The translations under genes were made by a program, and so were the position numbers. A model generated the notes under the pieces. The model saw only the letters and a list, made by a program, of their open reading frames with translations, was not told the origin of the DNA and made no database searches. A DNA stretch of 64,000 bases, taken from contig UBXG01000005.1 in assembly GCA_900469475.1 (NCBI GenBank), positions 62,001-126,000 on the forward strand, read 5' to 3'. Origin of the DNA: Hyphomicrobiales bacterium. GTDB taxonomy: Bacteria; Pseudomonadota; Alphaproteobacteria; Rhizobiales; Rhizobiaceae. Positions 62,475 through 64,000 of the stretch are shown piece by piece; within the stretch, counting starts at the first letter, position 1; each line of letters begins with the position of its first letter.

Positions 62475-63659
62475 ATGCTCAAAGATTTTTCCATCCAAAG
62501 CCTCTTCATGGGATGCCTTACGGCTTTCGTCGGCTTTGCCAGTTCCTTCGCCGTGGTCTTTCACGGCCTGCAGGTGGTAGGCGCCACGGATGCGCAGGCG
62601 GCTTCCGGTCTGACGGCGCTTTCCGTTGCGATGGGCCTCTGCGCGATTGTGCTCAGCATGGTGACGAGGCTTCCAATCAGCATTGCCTGGTCGACGCCGG
62701 GCGCGGCGCTGCTGGCGAGTGCAGGGGCGATCGAGGGCGGCTTCCCGGCAGCTGTCGGTGCATTTTTCGTTTGCGGCATATTGATCGTTATTGCCGGGCT
62801 TTTTCGGCCTTTCGGCCGGGCGGTCGCATCAATCCCGGCGCCGCTCGCCAATGCCATGCTGGCCGGTGTTCTGCTCGGCCTCTGCTTTGCGCCCGTCAAA
62901 GCGATTGCCTTTAATCCCGCCTTCGGTCTGCCGATCGTCCTTGCCTGGATCGTCGTTGGGTCTTTCAAGCGGCTATGGGCTGTGCCAGCGGCACTTGCCG
63001 CTTTCGCGCTGGTGCTGGCCTTCGGCGTGAAGATACCGGATGGTGCCTTTGCCTCGCTCGAACATTCGCTGCTGCCGACGGCCGAATTCGTGAAACCGGT
63101 CTTCACGCTTGCCGGCATCGTGTCCATAGCGCTGCCGCTATTCATCGTGACGATGGCGTCGCAGAATATTCCCGGCATCGCGGTGTTGAAGGTGCATGAT
63201 TACGATCCGAAGCCAGGTCCGCTGTTTGCCGTGACCGGCGTGTTCTCGCTGCTTGCCGCTCCCTTTGGAGGTCATGCCGTCAATCTGGCGGCGATCACCG
63301 CCGCCATGTGCGCCGGACAAGATGCGCATGCCGATCCCGCGCGGCGCTATTGGGCGGCGATTGTCGCCGGCATCGGCTATGTGATCCTCGGATTGCTGGC
63401 GAGTGCTGTGACGGCTTTCGTGGCACTGGCGCCGCCTGTTCTCATCGAGGCGGTGGCCGGCTTGGCGCTGGTCGGTGCGCTTTCGAATTCCGCCTTGAAC
63501 GCCTTCCAGCAGCCGGAATCACGCGAGGCCGCCGCCATCACTTTTCTGGTGACGGCATCGGGCGTTTCGTTCGGCGGGATTTCCGGAGCCTTCTGGGGGC
63601 TGATCGCAGGCGGATTGATGCTGGCGCTGTCGCGCGGCGTGCAGATGCTGAAGAAGTAG
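62475..63659 (+). CDS. BenE family benzoate/H+ symporter-like transporter
   Basis: 394 residues with about eleven helices, several of them glycine-rich. The N-terminus IQSLFMGCLTAFVGFASSFAVVFHGLQVVGA and the LLASAGAIEGGFPAAVGAFFVCGILIVIAG and FGGHAVNLAAITAAMCAGQDAHADP segments are diagnostic for BenE. Benzoate is the named substrate of the founding members; here it is unconfirmed, as no ben or pca genes are nearby. Divergent from the DeoR operon. Confidence 0.88.
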   Translation: MLKDFSIQSLFMGCLTAFVGFASSFAVVFHGLQVVGATDAQAASGLTALSVAMGLCAIVLSMVTRLPISIAWSTPGAALLASAGAIEGGFPAAVGAFFVCGILIVIAGLFRPFGRAVASIPAPLANAMLAGVLLGLCFAPVKAIAFNPAFGLPIVLAWIVVGSFKRLWAVPAALAAFALVLAFGVKIPDGAFASLEHSLLPTAEFVKPVFTLAGIVSIALPLFIVTMASQNIPGIAVLKVHDYDPKPGPLFAVTGVFSLLAAPFGGHAVNLAAITAAMCAGQDAHADPARRYWAAIVAGIGYVILGLLASAVTAFVALAPPVLIEAVAGLALVGALSNSALNAFQQPESREAAAITFLVTASGVSFGGISGAFWGLIAGGLMLALSRGVQMLKK

Positions 63660-63667
63660 GCGAGGGG

Positions 63668-63696
63668 TTGCTTCTTTTTGATCCGGCGGCTATAAG
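63668..63696 (+). promoter_or_regulatory. Predicted promoter of a leucine leader
   Basis: TTGCTT (63668-63673), 17-base spacer, TATAAG (63691-63696). The -10 ends seven bases before an ATG at 63704, as in the trpL promoter of the same window, so the transcript may be leaderless. Confidence 0.6.
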
Positions 63697-63703
63697 CGCG
63701 GCC

Positions 63704-63829
63704 ATGAAGCTGAATGGCGCAAAGATTTCCGAACAGATTGCACGTGGGCGCGTTGCCCTGCGTGACAATACGCGCGCCCTTACCTCGCTTCTCCTCCTCG
63801 GCCTTACGCGCGGTTGCCGGGTCCTTTGA
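63704..63829 (+). CDS. Leucine-rich leader peptide, probable leu attenuator
   Basis: 41 codons, with the segment ALTSLLLLGLTRG near the end (codons CTT CTC CTC CTC and two further CTT), as expected for leucine control. ATG lies right at the predicted transcription start, without ribosome site. GAGGAGCG just at the stop can pair either with the CTCCTC of the leucine codons or with CGCTCCTC at 63864, the alternative folding needed for attenuation. The next gene starts at 63988 and would be leuA if the parallel holds. It could also be a chance ORF. Confidence 0.6.
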   Translation: MKLNGAKISEQIARGRVALRDNTRALTSLLLLGLTRGCRVL

Positions 63830-63987
63830 GGAGCGCCCGGCGGCCGAAAAGCCCGCTGGCCATCGCTCCTCGCGACTTACCCTAAAATCGACAGCTTACC
63901 CGCAAAGGGTCCGCATTTGTCATCGCCAAGCCGCATCCGATCGGCTAAGACGCGGGACAAAATGACGGGAAAGGAAGAGACGAGACC
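63830..63987 (+). other. Structured leader RNA before the next gene
   Basis: GAGGAGCG (63828-63835) and CGCTCCTC (63864-63871) enclose a second stem, CCGGCGG against CCGCTGG, with a CGAAAAGC-like loop. AGCCG and CGGCT at about 63929-63947 make another small stem. I saw no U run, so if this is an attenuator it may act by Rho or on the ribosome site rather than as a simple terminator. Confidence 0.45.
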
Positions 63988-64000
63988 ATGGACGCGAACA
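63988..64000 (+). CDS. Start of next gene (only first codons in window)
   Basis: ATG at 63988 with AAGGAAG about eleven bases upstream; the first codons read M-D-A-N before the edge. A second ATG at 63962 is in another frame. Identity cannot be read. If the leader is a leucine attenuator, a leucine biosynthesis gene such as leuA is expected. Confidence 0.4.

Overview
The window looks like chromosomal DNA of a fast-growing member of the Rhizobiaceae, most likely Rhizobium. The markers are a BacA/SbmA peptide transporter, the choline transporter genes choX-choW-choV, a NolR-like ArsR regulator, bluB, a fused anthranilate synthase trpE(G) behind a WWW leader peptide, and RirA-type iron boxes (TGA-N9-TCA). 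Genes are high in GC and closely packed on both strands. I see no tRNA, rRNA, CRISPR array, phage or intact insertion sequence.

Layout. 0-9.3 kb: bdhA (cut at the left edge), glpK, an unknown protein, an LD-carboxypeptidase, an ECF42-type sigma factor cluster (YCII/DGPF protein, sigma factor, AHSA1, DoxX), a GNAT acetyltransferase, a methionine aminopeptidase and a PadR regulator with a duplicated start region. 9.5-19.4 kb: bacA, a polysaccharide deacetylase, nnrU-like, a TPR protein plus der, a 2-Cys OhrR-type regulator, an FkbM methyltransferase, a glycosyltransferase and kdgK. 19.4-30.6 kb: a five-gene peptide ABC transporter divergent from a GH13 glucosidase, adenine deaminase, a DUF559 gene bracketed by palindromic repeats, and an omega-aminotransferase. 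30.9-45.6 kb: the NolR-like regulator, a flavin-split-barrel protein, choXWV, tdk, cytochrome c, a coiled-coil unknown, DUF2333, a LuxR solo, a periplasmic ClpP-like protein, fhs, a PCMT-like methyltransferase and an extensin-like protein. 45.6-54 kb: an iron-regulated haem receptor, an ABC-F ATPase behind a short leader ORF, LysR/ABM, and trpL-trpE(G). 54-64 kb: DUF2459, VOC, bluB, CDF, queF, DUF2076, a ClpP paralogue, a DeoR-MFS-VOC operon, BenE, and at the right edge a leucine-rich leader peptide in front of the next gene.

The most informative signals are regulatory. Two promoters share TGTCGG-N17-CGTC and would tie the ECF sigma factor to its own operon and to AHSA1-DoxX. Three small leader ORFs precede larger genes: trpL (WWW, apparently leaderless, classical attenuator), a leucine-run leader also apparently leaderless, and a 23-codon ORF with a strong ribosome binding site and hairpins upstream of the ABC-F gene. 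Two tandem iron boxes overlap the haem-receptor promoter. The padR start and operator region is a 111-bp in-frame tandem duplication.
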